A program made the position numbers and the translations under genes. Source: Winslowiella toletana (GTDB lineage Bacteria; Pseudomonadota; Gammaproteobacteria; Enterobacterales; Enterobacteriaceae). From it: 64,000 nucleotides of DNA. Under the pieces are notes generated by a model. That model was not told where the DNA came from. It made no database searches and saw nothing but the letters and a program-made list of their open reading frames with translations. Where the stretch lies: assembly GCF_017875465.1 (NCBI RefSeq), contig NZ_JAGGMQ010000001.1:4774001-4838000 (forward strand). The letters run 5' to 3'. Below are positions 38,950 to 46,518 of the stretch, one piece after another (position 1 is the stretch's first letter; each line of letters opens with the position of its first letter).

Positions 38950-38977
38950 TATGTGCAGAGAGCGGGAGAAAAGTTCC
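38950..38977 (-). promoter_or_regulatory. Hrp-box-like (HrpL sigma factor) promoter of the effector gene
   Basis: Minus strand GGAACT-N15-GCACATA. The hrp box consensus is GGAACC-N15/16-CCACNNA; one base differs in each block and the spacer is correct. It ends 30 bases before the effector ATG, leaving room for a normal leader. Confidence 0.5.
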
Positions 38978-39078
38978 TTATTGAGGGCAAAACTGGCAAA
39001 GGCGGCAAGCTTGCGTGATTAATTGCGTCCTGATATGCTGTTGCTTGTGGCGCAACAGGGATCAGGGAGTGCAATGGA

Positions 39079-39357
39079 ATGATTAAAAATTTCAAACACA
39101 AAGGGCTGCGACTCTTTTTTGCAAAAGGAATAACCAGCGGCATCAATCCCCGACACGCAGATAAACTCCGCCAGCGTTTGGCAGTGATTAATCAGGCTGA
39201 AGCCGTGGGAGAAATAAATCTTCCTGGATATCGTCTTCATCCTCTGACAGGTGAGCGACAAGGATTATGGTCGGTAACGGTTTCCGGCAACTGGCGTGTG
39301 ACATTCGAATTTATCGATGGTGATGCGTATATCGTTAATTATGAGGACTATCACTGA
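39079..39357 (+). CDS. higB: HigB-type toxin (RelE superfamily)
   Basis: 92 residues of the plasmid-maintenance killer family: [45 protein letters not shown] and C-terminal NYEDYH with the conserved His. Such toxins are ribosome-dependent mRNA endonucleases. The toxin gene comes first and its TGA overlaps the antitoxin ATG by one base, typical of higBA. Confidence 0.9.
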   Translation: MIKNFKHKGLRLFFAKGITSGINPRHADKLRQRLAVINQAEAVGEINLPGYRLHPLTGERQGLWSVTVSGNWRVTFEFIDGDAYIVNYEDYH

Positions 39358-39659
39358 TGAAAATGTTTAATCCCCCACACCCGGGTGAAATTATTGCTGG
39401 CTCTCTGGAAGAGTTGGGACTGGGAATCCGTGATCTTGCCCGGGCACTGGCCGTGGCGCCTTCCACTGCTCAACGCCTGGTAGCCGGTAAAGCCGCAGTT
39501 ACGCCTGAGATGGCGGTTAAACTGGCGACAGTACTGGGCAGCAGCCCTGAAATGTGGATGAGACTGCAGGAAGCCTGGAGTCTGGATAAAGCGGTAAAAA
39601 CGGTTGATACCACGAAGCTCACGCCGCTATTTACGGTTGTCTCTATTTCCCAGGCATAA
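39357..39659 (+). CDS. higA: HigA-type antitoxin (XRE helix-turn-helix)
   Basis: 100 residues: N-terminal [37 protein letters not shown] is the family's HTH, then a dimer helix with [13 protein letters not shown]. It neutralises HigB and should repress the operon. The first ATG (MKM) overlaps the toxin stop; the second ATG, two codons in, gives the more usual MFNPPHPGE. Confidence 0.9.
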   Translation: MKMFNPPHPGEIIAGSLEELGLGIRDLARALAVAPSTAQRLVAGKAAVTPEMAVKLATVLGSSPEMWMRLQEAWSLDKAVKTVDTTKLTPLFTVVSISQA

Positions 39660-39677
39660 CGCCTGGCGTATGGTTCA

Positions 39678-39696
39678 GGGCGGCGTATCGCCGCCC
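39678..39696. repeat. GC-rich palindromic repeat / hairpin
   Basis: GGGCGGCG-TAT-CGCCGCCC between higA and the convergent aminopeptidase gene; same core as the other GGGCGGCG repeats and likely to form a terminator-like hairpin. Confidence 0.7.
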
Positions 39697-39704
39697 CAAA
39701 TAAT

Positions 39705-40490
39705 TCAGATCGCCGGGTAATCACCGGTGCCTTCCGGCCATGGCGTCAGCAGATCGAAACCTGTCGCGGTCACCGCAATGGTGTGTTCCCATTGCGCGGA
39801 GAGGGAGCGATCTTTTGTCACCACCGTCCAGCCGTCGGAAAGCACGCTGGTTGCCGCTTTGCCGACATTAATCATCGGTTCGATAGTAAAAATCATCCCC
39901 GCTTCCAGCACTCTGCCAGTGCCCGCTTCGCCGTAATGCAGCACCTGAGGGGCGGTATGATAGATCTCACCGACGCCATGGCCACAATATTCACGCACCA
40001 CGGAAAAACCCGCCCCTTCCGCCAGTTGCTGAATGGCGGCGCCGATATCACCCAATGTGGCGCCCGGACGCACTACTTTAATTCCGGCCACCATCGCCTG
40101 ATAAGTGATATCTGTCAGGCGACGCGCCCGTACCGAAGGTTCACCAACAAAGTACATTCGGCTGGTATCGCCATACCAGCCATCTTTGATGATCGCCACA
40201 TCGATATTAACGATATCGCCTTTTTTCAGTTTTTTATCCGAGGGGATGCCATGGCAAACCACATGATTAACTGAGGTACAGACGGTGCGCGTATAGCCTT
40301 CATAGCCAATATTCGCCGGAATTACCTTCAGTTCATTGACCAGATAGTCATGACAGATGCGGTCAAGGGCATCGGTAGTGACGCCAGGCTGTACAAAAGG
40401 CGTAATCATTTCCAGCACTTTAGCTGCCGCATGACCGGCTGCGCGGGCGAGTTCAATCTCCGCCGCAGAGTGAATTTTTATCGATTTCAA
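39705..40490 (-). CDS. Second type I methionine aminopeptidase
   Basis: 261 residues, fully equipped: metal ligands Asp97, Asp108, His171, Glu204 and Glu235 are at the same positions as in E. coli Map, with His178 as well. Its N terminus (MKSIKIHSAAEIELARAAGH) diverges from housekeeping Map, so it is probably a paralogue; the housekeeping copy is expected beside rpsB-tsf elsewhere. The start is TTG, whose TTGA overlaps the stop of the ParD-like gene, and the next Met is 27 codons in. Role unknown; expression would be coupled to the upstream gene. Confidence 0.88.
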   Translation of the reverse strand: MKSIKIHSAAEIELARAAGHAAAKVLEMITPFVQPGVTTDALDRICHDYLVNELKVIPANIGYEGYTRTVCTSVNHVVCHGIPSDKKLKKGDIVNIDVAIIKDGWYGDTSRMYFVGEPSVRARRLTDITYQAMVAGIKVVRPGATLGDIGAAIQQLAEGAGFSVVREYCGHGVGEIYHTAPQVLHYGEAGTGRVLEAGMIFTIEPMINVGKAATSVLSDGWTVVTKDRSLSAQWEHTIAVTATGFDLLTPWPEGTGDYPAI

Positions 40491-40726
40491 CAGGTTGCCT
40501 CAGCTTCTGCGGGTGCGTTGAGGATAGTGGCGATATCCACGCCACCCTGCATTTCGGCTTTCACCAGCGCACGCGCCAGCTGATGATGGGTAAGCTGCGG
40601 ATAAAGCTCGGCCAGCATGCCGATTTTCAGCCAGTGCTCGGCCTGCGAATTAATCGAGCGGCTCATGGCATTGCTGGTGATGCGCAGATTTTCATGCATC
40701 AGATCGGAGATTTTAACGATTCCCAT
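40487..40726 (-). CDS. ParD-like antitoxin-family protein
   Basis: 79 residues starting MGIVKISDLMHENLR, then a helix-rich region (ITSNAMSRSINSQAEHWLKIGMLAEL) of ribbon-helix-helix ParD-like type, and a tail that ends EAEATC. It is directly followed by the aminopeptidase gene with overlapping stop and start. The frame is open upstream (40783) but without conserved residues. No ParE toxin is nearby; pairing with a map paralogue occurs in other enterobacteria. Confidence 0.8.
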   Translation of the reverse strand: MGIVKISDLMHENLRITSNAMSRSINSQAEHWLKIGMLAELYPQLTHHQLARALVKAEMQGGVDIATILNAPAEAEATC

Positions 40727-40827
40727 ATTGCACCTATACGAAACATATATAAAACGTATATTGGCATAAGCGGGCAGGGTCATGCAATTCTCTGTAGCAA
40801 ATTGCCTGATATATCAACCGGGCCGGG

Positions 40828-42015
40828 TTATGGCGCACACTCCTGTTCCTCCGCCATTCTGACCAGCATGCGATGCCCGATATCGTTATCCCAGTTAAAA
40901 CTGTTCTGCAACACCACAATGGCGGTTTTATGTTTAACGTCCATGCCGATATAGCTGGAGTAGCCGCCAATAAAACCGGACTGATAAAAAATGGTCTGTC
41001 CGCTAACCCGATTACTAAGCCACGCCAGCGCGGAAGAGTCGTGATCAGGTTGCCGGAAACGCACATGGGTGGCGTCGGCAAAAGCGCGATCCAGCCGGGC
41101 ATCACCACTGCCATACAGATGGGCATCAAGATAGCTCAGCAGATCGTTTGCGCTGGACCACAGTGATGCCGCGCCAACCATATAACCGGAGAAATGCCAG
41201 TCCGGCACCTGCTCGCCGCGCCGCATAAACTTCGGCTGATCGCCGGCATGACCATGTGCGCGTTGCAGGTAGCCGGGCAGTTTTTCTGGCTGATAGCCAG
41301 TGTGATTCAGTCGCAACGGCGCAATAATCTGCTGGCTGGCAATCTGCTGTGGCGTCTGCTGTGTATACTGGCTAATCACGTAGTCGAGGATGGCATAGCC
41401 GAGGTTGGAGTAGATTACTGACTGCTGCTGCGGCCTGACGAAGTCGTGCAGATAGTTGAGAAACTCACCGTCATCAAGATCGTCGTAAAACGGCGCGCCA
41501 TTAAACAGGTAACGCGTCAGGTTGCCGAACATATGCAGAGTGGTCATCTGACGTGGCAGGCCGGAGGTGTGGGTGGCCAGCTGCAGCAGGGTAATCTGCT
41601 GTGCGTCCTCACTCAGTTGCAGCCGATCGCCGAGTAATTCCCCCAGCGTATCGTCCCAGTGCAGCCTGCCATCCTGAACCAGCAACGCTGCGCTTTCGGC
41701 AGTAAAACCCTTAGTCAATGAGCCAATGGCAAACAGCGTATCGCCAGTCACTGGGGTGCGGCGATCGCGATCGGTAAAGCCATAACGGTAAATATGGCGC
41801 TGCTGGTCGGCGGTTAATAGCGCCACCACCAGGCCGGGCGTACGCTGTTGATCGATCAGTGGCTGCGCCAGTGCATCAATCTGTTGCTGTAGCGGAATAT
41901 TACAGCTGGCCAGCAGACTGGCCTGCCGCGAGCTATCAATAGTGTTACTGGAGAGCGACGCACAGCCGCTGGCCAGCAGGCAGCAAAACAGAATATAAAA
42001 ATTGGGTTTACGCAT
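40828..42015 (-). CDS. Lipoprotein serine hydrolase, class C beta-lactamase/PBP4* fold
   Basis: 395 residues: lipobox ASGC (Cys18), so it is lipid-anchored in the envelope. Ser99-x-x-Lys102 in GSLTKGF and Tyr202-Ser-Asn204 in IYSNLGYA are the first two catalytic motifs; the region GFIGGYSSYIG near 358 probably replaces KTG. This superfamily includes AmpC, AmpH-like peptidases, and esterases. A wall D,D-peptidase or esterase is more likely than a resistance enzyme. No ampR-like neighbour. Confidence 0.82.
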   Translation of the reverse strand: MRKPNFYILFCCLLASGCASLSSNTIDSSRQASLLASCNIPLQQQIDALAQPLIDQQRTPGLVVALLTADQQRHIYRYGFTDRDRRTPVTGDTLFAIGSLTKGFTAESAALLVQDGRLHWDDTLGELLGDRLQLSEDAQQITLLQLATHTSGLPRQMTTLHMFGNLTRYLFNGAPFYDDLDDGEFLNYLHDFVRPQQQSVIYSNLGYAILDYVISQYTQQTPQQIASQQIIAPLRLNHTGYQPEKLPGYLQRAHGHAGDQPKFMRRGEQVPDWHFSGYMVGAASLWSSANDLLSYLDAHLYGSGDARLDRAFADATHVRFRQPDHDSSALAWLSNRVSGQTIFYQSGFIGGYSSYIGMDVKHKTAIVVLQNSFNWDNDIGHRMLVRMAEEQECAP

Positions 42016-42239
42016 GATATCAGGATTTATACCGGTAATTTCCAGCGCCGCGCGATAGTTAACGTGATAGCGAAAATTTCAGCCGATTTCCTGCTGCGGA
42101 TTTTCTTTAATACCAACAATTTAACGGATTGTATTGCCAAAAAGAGCAATAAAAATAACAGGTTATTAGCGGCGCATTTTATACTGCGTCAGCGGAGGGG
42201 GCAAGAGAAGGATAGTTTCTGCATCATCATTCACTGAAT

Positions 42240-42267
42240 GCCGGGCGACGCGAAATGCCGCCCGGCG
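42240..42267 (-). terminator. Hairpin after the acyltransferase gene
   Basis: GCCGGGCG and CGCCCGGC with a short interruption form a GC-rich stem a few bases past the 42271 stop. The 42016-42239 stretch before it is AT-rich with no gene. Confidence 0.55.
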
Positions 42268-42270
42268 TGC

Positions 42271-43989
42271 TTAGTTTGCGTTCTGCTGGTGAACGGCGAT
42301 ATAGCGTTGATAACGTGTCGCTTTCAGCTGGGTCAAATCCACCAGCACCAGGCCGTCAATACAGTGGTTAAAATCGGGATCGCTGCCGAAATCGATAAAC
42401 TGTACGCCGCCCGGCTCACAGAGTTCAGAATACTGTTTATACAGCGGTGGGATCGCGGTGCCGAGATTATTCAGCATGCGTTTTAAGCGTTTTAAATCTT
42501 CCTGGTAGTTATCGCCGGTAAACTGCGCCAGTACCGCAGGCAGGGAAGCCGGGTAGGGACGGCGTGAAGTTGCCAGCGGCAGGTTTGGCGCAAAGTAGAG
42601 TCGGTAGAATGCCACCAGCAGATCGCGCGCCGCCAGCGGCAGTCCACCCGAGATCGACACCGGGCCAAACAGATAACGGTACTGCGGATATTTCGCCAGA
42701 TAAGCGCCAATGCCCATCCACAGATAATCGAGTCCACGCTTGCCCCAGTACGCAGGCTGGATAAAACTGCGTCCCAGTTCAATACCCTGCATCAGTACAG
42801 CGTTCATCTGATTATCATAGTGGAACAGGCTCTGGCTGTAGATGCCATCAACGCCTTTGCGCGCCAGCTGCCCGGCGGTAGGCAGAAAACGGTAAGCGCC
42901 AACCACCTCCAGCGCTTCCTGATCCCACAGGATCAGATGGTAATAGTCGTCATCGTAATCATCGAGATCGCGACGTTTGCCGCTGCCTTCGCCTACGGCA
43001 CGAAAGGCGATCTCACGCAGTCGTCCCAGTTCGCGCAGAATCGGCACATAGTCTTCGCCGTTGCGCCGGTAAAGATAGATGATTTTGCCGTCAGGCAGTT
43101 TCCCCAGCACTTCACACTCTGCCAGCGCCCGCTTCAGCACCGCGCGATCTTCGGCGCGGGCAATCGCCGGTTCAGTCTGAAACAGCGCGGATTTCTCCTG
43201 ACCGAGACGATAAAGATGGCGCCGGAAACGCGCCGCCAGCTCTTTTGCTGGCGTCCGGCCGTCGTGCCAGCTGGCATAAGGAATACGTGCGCCAATTTTA
43301 AGCTTCAGTCGCTCGCCGCGATGCTTAAACATTTCACGCACCAGCAGCAGCATTGAGAGTGGCTGATAAAGCATTGAGGTGAGATAGAACAGGCCGCTGT
43401 TGTGCCCGCTGACGTGGACTGGCACCACTGGCGCACGAAAACGGGCGGCGAGGCGCAGAAAGCCGTGGCTCCATTTACCATCTTTGACGCCCTTGCTGCC
43501 GAAGCGCGACACTTCGCCTGCCGGAAAGAAAATCAGCACGCCCTGATTTTCCAGCTGATCCTGCATCTGCGTCACCTGCTGACGGCTGGTGCGGTTGCCC
43601 ATATTGTCAACCGGCACCATCAGGCTGCGCAGTGATGTCAGGCAGTTTAACAGACGGTTGGTAACGATTTTAACATCGCGCCGCACCTGAGAGACTGCAT
43701 GCAGCAGCGCCAGGCCATCGAGGGTGCCCAGCGGATGGTTAGCGACAATCACCACCGGTCCGAGACTGGGGATCTGCTCCAGGTCGCGTTCACTGAGCTC
43801 ACAACTGATATCGAGATATTCCAGCACCTGTTCCACCATATCCAGTCCCTTCAGATGGCGGTGCTGCTGGTTAAACTGCTGAAACTCCTTTTCGCGCAGC
43901 AGTAGTCGCAGAATATTTTTCTGCCAGCCCGGGGTATTTCGCTGAGGATAAAGGTCGTCGAGTACAGTTTCGATAGTAAACACAGGCAT
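42271..43989 (-). CDS. olsF: Two-domain acyltransferase, OlsF-like ornithine lipid synthase candidate
   Basis: 572 residues. N-terminal PlsC-type O-acyltransferase domain (about 60-270): NHPLGTLDG at 84-92 is the catalytic His-Asp motif and FFPAGE at 154-159 the substrate-binding motif. C-terminal OlsB/hemolysin-like N-acyltransferase domain (about 300-530): ILRELGRLREIAFRAVGEGSG, GAYRFLPT, FGPVSISG. The same fusion in Serratia OlsF makes ornithine lipids from ornithine by itself; these phosphorus-free lipids replace phospholipids under phosphate limitation. The substrate assignment is by family; a different N-acyl amino acid is possible. No Pho box identified. Confidence 0.72.
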   Translation of the reverse strand: MPVFTIETVLDDLYPQRNTPGWQKNILRLLLREKEFQQFNQQHRHLKGLDMVEQVLEYLDISCELSERDLEQIPSLGPVVIVANHPLGTLDGLALLHAVSQVRRDVKIVTNRLLNCLTSLRSLMVPVDNMGNRTSRQQVTQMQDQLENQGVLIFFPAGEVSRFGSKGVKDGKWSHGFLRLAARFRAPVVPVHVSGHNSGLFYLTSMLYQPLSMLLLVREMFKHRGERLKLKIGARIPYASWHDGRTPAKELAARFRRHLYRLGQEKSALFQTEPAIARAEDRAVLKRALAECEVLGKLPDGKIIYLYRRNGEDYVPILRELGRLREIAFRAVGEGSGKRRDLDDYDDDYYHLILWDQEALEVVGAYRFLPTAGQLARKGVDGIYSQSLFHYDNQMNAVLMQGIELGRSFIQPAYWGKRGLDYLWMGIGAYLAKYPQYRYLFGPVSISGGLPLAARDLLVAFYRLYFAPNLPLATSRRPYPASLPAVLAQFTGDNYQEDLKRLKRMLNNLGTAIPPLYKQYSELCEPGGVQFIDFGSDPDFNHCIDGLVLVDLTQLKATRYQRYIAVHQQNAN

Positions 43990-44475
43990 CTCTCCGGCGG
44001 TTTTAACGCGACACTAAAGAGACAGAATGACGGTTTGATTACCGGCAGATGACAAAATGGGGAATGATCCGAAACGGGGGAGAGTAAAAACAGGTATCTG
44101 GCAGGATGAGAACATCAATTTATCGCAGGCGATTAATAATGCAATTTGTAACGTGATAACCTAAATAAAATCACTTTCAATACTCAACGTATAAACTAAT
44201 TGGTCGCTTAATTTTTTTATATTCATAGGTGATTAATTTATTATGTTTGAATGATTTCTGTGTGGTTATATAATTGGCTGTTGTTGTGTACCGGTCACTA
44301 TTTACAAAAAAATATATTGTGTTTGGTCACGGCTGCTGATAGATTTTTTATATTCTTAATGTATTTTTTGCTGTTGTAATGGATATCGTAAGCCATAATA
44401 AGTGTTACTTGTTCGTGTAACCGATATTTTATAAATTAATCTAGTGAAGACTATTTTTCATGGAGGATAAATTAT
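43990..44475. other. AT-rich region upstream of the microcin gene
   Basis: 486 bases of much lower GC than the neighbours, with no credible gene. It separates the olsF-like gene from the microcin operon and should contain the microcin promoter; GGAGG at 44462-44466 is its ribosome site. The drop in GC suggests acquisition of the 44.1-45.8 kb segment. Confidence 0.6.
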
Positions 44476-44835
44476 ATGTCATCGACTTCTATTCGTGAGT
44501 TAACAACTGATGAAGTCTCGGCCGTTTCTGGTGGCGGGGCGAATACATCTCATGACATTAGTATTGGTTCCCACCATGGCGCTGCTGCACTTAATGGTGG
44601 CGGTGGGGCACCGCATAGCTGTAATAACTCTGCAGGTGCTGGCGCTATTATTGGGGCCCTGGCTGGTCTACCGATGGGCGCTGGAGGGGTTATTGCAGGT
44701 GCAGTCGCAGGTGCCGCACAGGCATCTTTGTCCTGCCCAAGTAATAGCCCGTACAGCAGTAATAGTGGCAATCATAGTGGTTCGCTTGGTGGCGATGCTG
44801 ACAGCAATAGTGTCAATGGTCAGTGTCATCCGTGA
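44476..44835 (+). CDS. Class II microcin precursor with double-glycine leader
   Basis: 119 residues. Leader of 20 residues (MSSTSIRELTTDEVSAVSGG) fits the RELTxxEVxxVSGG pattern recognised by peptidase-containing ABC exporters. Mature part of 99 residues is rich in Gly, Ala, Ser and Asn, with a hydrophobic Gly/Ala stretch (AGAIIGALAGLPMGAG, 55-70) as in channel-forming microcins, a Ser-rich tail, and Cys49, Cys87 and Cys117. Length and architecture recall MccPDI and colicin V. The target and activity are unknown; the sequence is not one I recognise as named. A putative immunity gene and CvaA-type gene follow. Confidence 0.75.
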   Translation: MSSTSIRELTTDEVSAVSGGGANTSHDISIGSHHGAAALNGGGGAPHSCNNSAGAGAIIGALAGLPMGAGGVIAGAVAGAAQASLSCPSNSPYSSNSGNHSGSLGGDADSNSVNGQCHP

Positions 44836-44906
44836 CAGGAAAATAATAAAAGGTAGTATATTGCTGCCTTTTATTAAGAATATGTTCGATATAGTGAGAG
44901 GGACGT

Positions 44907-45197
44907 ATGAATAAAATAGCAAATAAAACGTTTTGGTACCGGGGGGGATTTAAAAGCAGAGAGTTCTGGGGGCAGATGTGTTGGATAATGATGAGTGGGG
45001 TGCTAATTAACTTCTCTTCACTTAAGCTGGTTCAACCCGACACACAGTACCTGGATGTTGTTTTGCTGTTTTTTATCGTGATGGGTGTTAAGTATTCTAT
45101 TTTATGCCTGTTCAGATTTATTGATTGGTATCATTCACCTCTCACTGATATGCGGCACTGCCGGAAAAATGATGCTGTACAGAAAAGAGGCAATTGA
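44907..45197 (+). CDS. Putative microcin immunity protein, two membrane segments
   Basis: 96 residues. Two hydrophobic segments at about 24-42 (MCWIMMSGVLINF) and 48-68 (LDVVLLFFIVMGV) with a basic N terminus and polar, basic tail. GAGAGGGA precedes the ATG. Short membrane proteins between precursor and export genes are the usual immunity proteins of class II microcins. No similarity to a named one is recognised. Its end overlaps the adaptor gene by 26 bases, showing one operon. Confidence 0.6.
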   Translation: MNKIANKTFWYRGGFKSREFWGQMCWIMMSGVLINFSSLKLVQPDTQYLDVVLLFFIVMGVKYSILCLFRFIDWYHSPLTDMRHCRKNDAVQKRGN

Positions 45198-46452
45198 ACA
45201 CCGAAAAAATATCTGGTCAGGAAAGGCTCTACTGCTCTCAGGCGTGCCTGTGTCTTATATGACCATTTTTACGGTTATCTTCTTTACCTGCTTTCTCTGC
45301 CTGCTTATTTTCGGCTCCTATACCCGCAGGATCAATGTTAGCGGAGAAATAGTTTCCTCGCCACGTGCCATCAATGTGTTGTCAGCACAGCAGGGCTTTG
45401 TTGTCCGGCAGATGGTAAGTGCTGGCGAAAACGTAGAAAAAGGTCAGCCGATCTATCAAATTGACGTTAGCAGAACCACCAGCTCGGGCGTAGTGAGTAA
45501 AAGAATAAGTGAGAGTATTCAACAGCAGATCAGCACGCTCAATGAAATCGCTAAAAAGATAAGGGAAAACAAAAAAATCACTCTTGATACCCTTAATCGC
45601 CAGAAAAGCCATTATGAAAATGCGCTGCAACACTCCTCTGCTATTTTGACTAAAGCGGAAGAGGGATTGCGTATAATGAAGGCGAATATGGACAACTATC
45701 ATAATTATCAGGTGCAGGGATTAATAAACAAGGATCAGTTGGCCAACCAGACTGCATTATATTATCAACAGCAAAATGAACTGCTTAATCTTCATAGCCA
45801 GAACCAACAAAATGCACTGCAAATAGTTTCGCTTCAGAGCAATATTCAGACCCAGGCGGTAGATTTTGATAATCAGTTGCATCAGCTGGAGATACAGAAA
45901 AGTTCGCTGCGCGGGCAACTCACCACTGCCGATGCAGAGAGCGAGCTGATTATTACCGCGCCGGTGGCGGGGAGAGTGGATTCGCTGAGCGTCACTACCG
46001 GACAGATGGTGGCCGTTGGCGACAGTCTGCTGCAAATTATCCCGGGCGACACCACCCGCTATTCTCTGATTCTGTGGGTGCCTGACACCGCAGCGCCTTA
46101 TCTTGCCACCGGAGACGGCATTAATATTCGCTATGATGCATTTCCCGCGGAAAAATTTGGCCAATATTCAGGACAAATCATTGCGGTTGGGCGCACGCCT
46201 GCCTCGCTACAGGAAATGGCGACTTACCCGAGTGCACCTGCCAGAAGCGCTGATAATCCACAAACCTGGTATAAAGTGGTGGTGAGTCCTGACAAAGATC
46301 GATTTTATTACAAAGATCACTGGGTTGACGCTGAGAATGGCATGAAGGCCACCAGTACGCTTTTTCTTGAGGAGCGCAAGTTGTATCAGTGGGTGCTTTC
46401 ACCCCTTTATGACCTGCGCAACAGCGCCGGGGGGCTGGCCAGTGGCAAATGA
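45172..46452 (+). CDS. CvaA/MchE-type membrane fusion protein for microcin export
   Basis: 426 residues of the HlyD family. Starts MLYRKEAIEHRKNIWSGKALLL at 45172; the open frame to 45085 lies inside the immunity gene. One membrane segment (about 28-55), a periplasmic coiled coil (about 115-290, GLINKDQLANQTALYYQQQN) and a beta-barrel/lipoyl region (VAGRVDSLSVTTGQMVAVGDSLLQIIPG). It is strikingly like CvaA of the colicin V system, and would link an inner-membrane ABC exporter to TolC. The expected CvaB partner does not follow; only a small remnant does. Confidence 0.92.
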   Translation: MLYRKEAIEHRKNIWSGKALLLSGVPVSYMTIFTVIFFTCFLCLLIFGSYTRRINVSGEIVSSPRAINVLSAQQGFVVRQMVSAGENVEKGQPIYQIDVSRTTSSGVVSKRISESIQQQISTLNEIAKKIRENKKITLDTLNRQKSHYENALQHSSAILTKAEEGLRIMKANMDNYHNYQVQGLINKDQLANQTALYYQQQNELLNLHSQNQQNALQIVSLQSNIQTQAVDFDNQLHQLEIQKSSLRGQLTTADAESELIITAPVAGRVDSLSVTTGQMVAVGDSLLQIIPGDTTRYSLILWVPDTAAPYLATGDGINIRYDAFPAEKFGQYSGQIIAVGRTPASLQEMATYPSAPARSADNPQTWYKVVVSPDKDRFYYKDHWVDAENGMKATSTLFLEERKLYQWVLSPLYDLRNSAGGLASGK

Positions 46453-46517
46453 TACCTTTGACTGGTATTGCCTCGGTTGATCGTGTGATCACTCTGACGC
46501 AAGGCGACAAGGCGTAA
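46449..46517 (+). pseudogene. Remnant of a CvaB-type ABC exporter gene (deletion scar)
   Basis: A 22-codon frame starts with an ATGA overlap with the adaptor stop, where cvaB starts in related operons, and ends IASVDRVITLTQGDKA. The IASVDRVITLTQGD part is like the C-terminal end of ABC exporters after the H-loop (IxxxDRVIxLxxG). Over 2 kb encoding the peptidase, membrane and ATP-binding domains would therefore be missing. The match is short, so this is an inference. Confidence 0.6.
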
Positions 46518-46518
46518 T

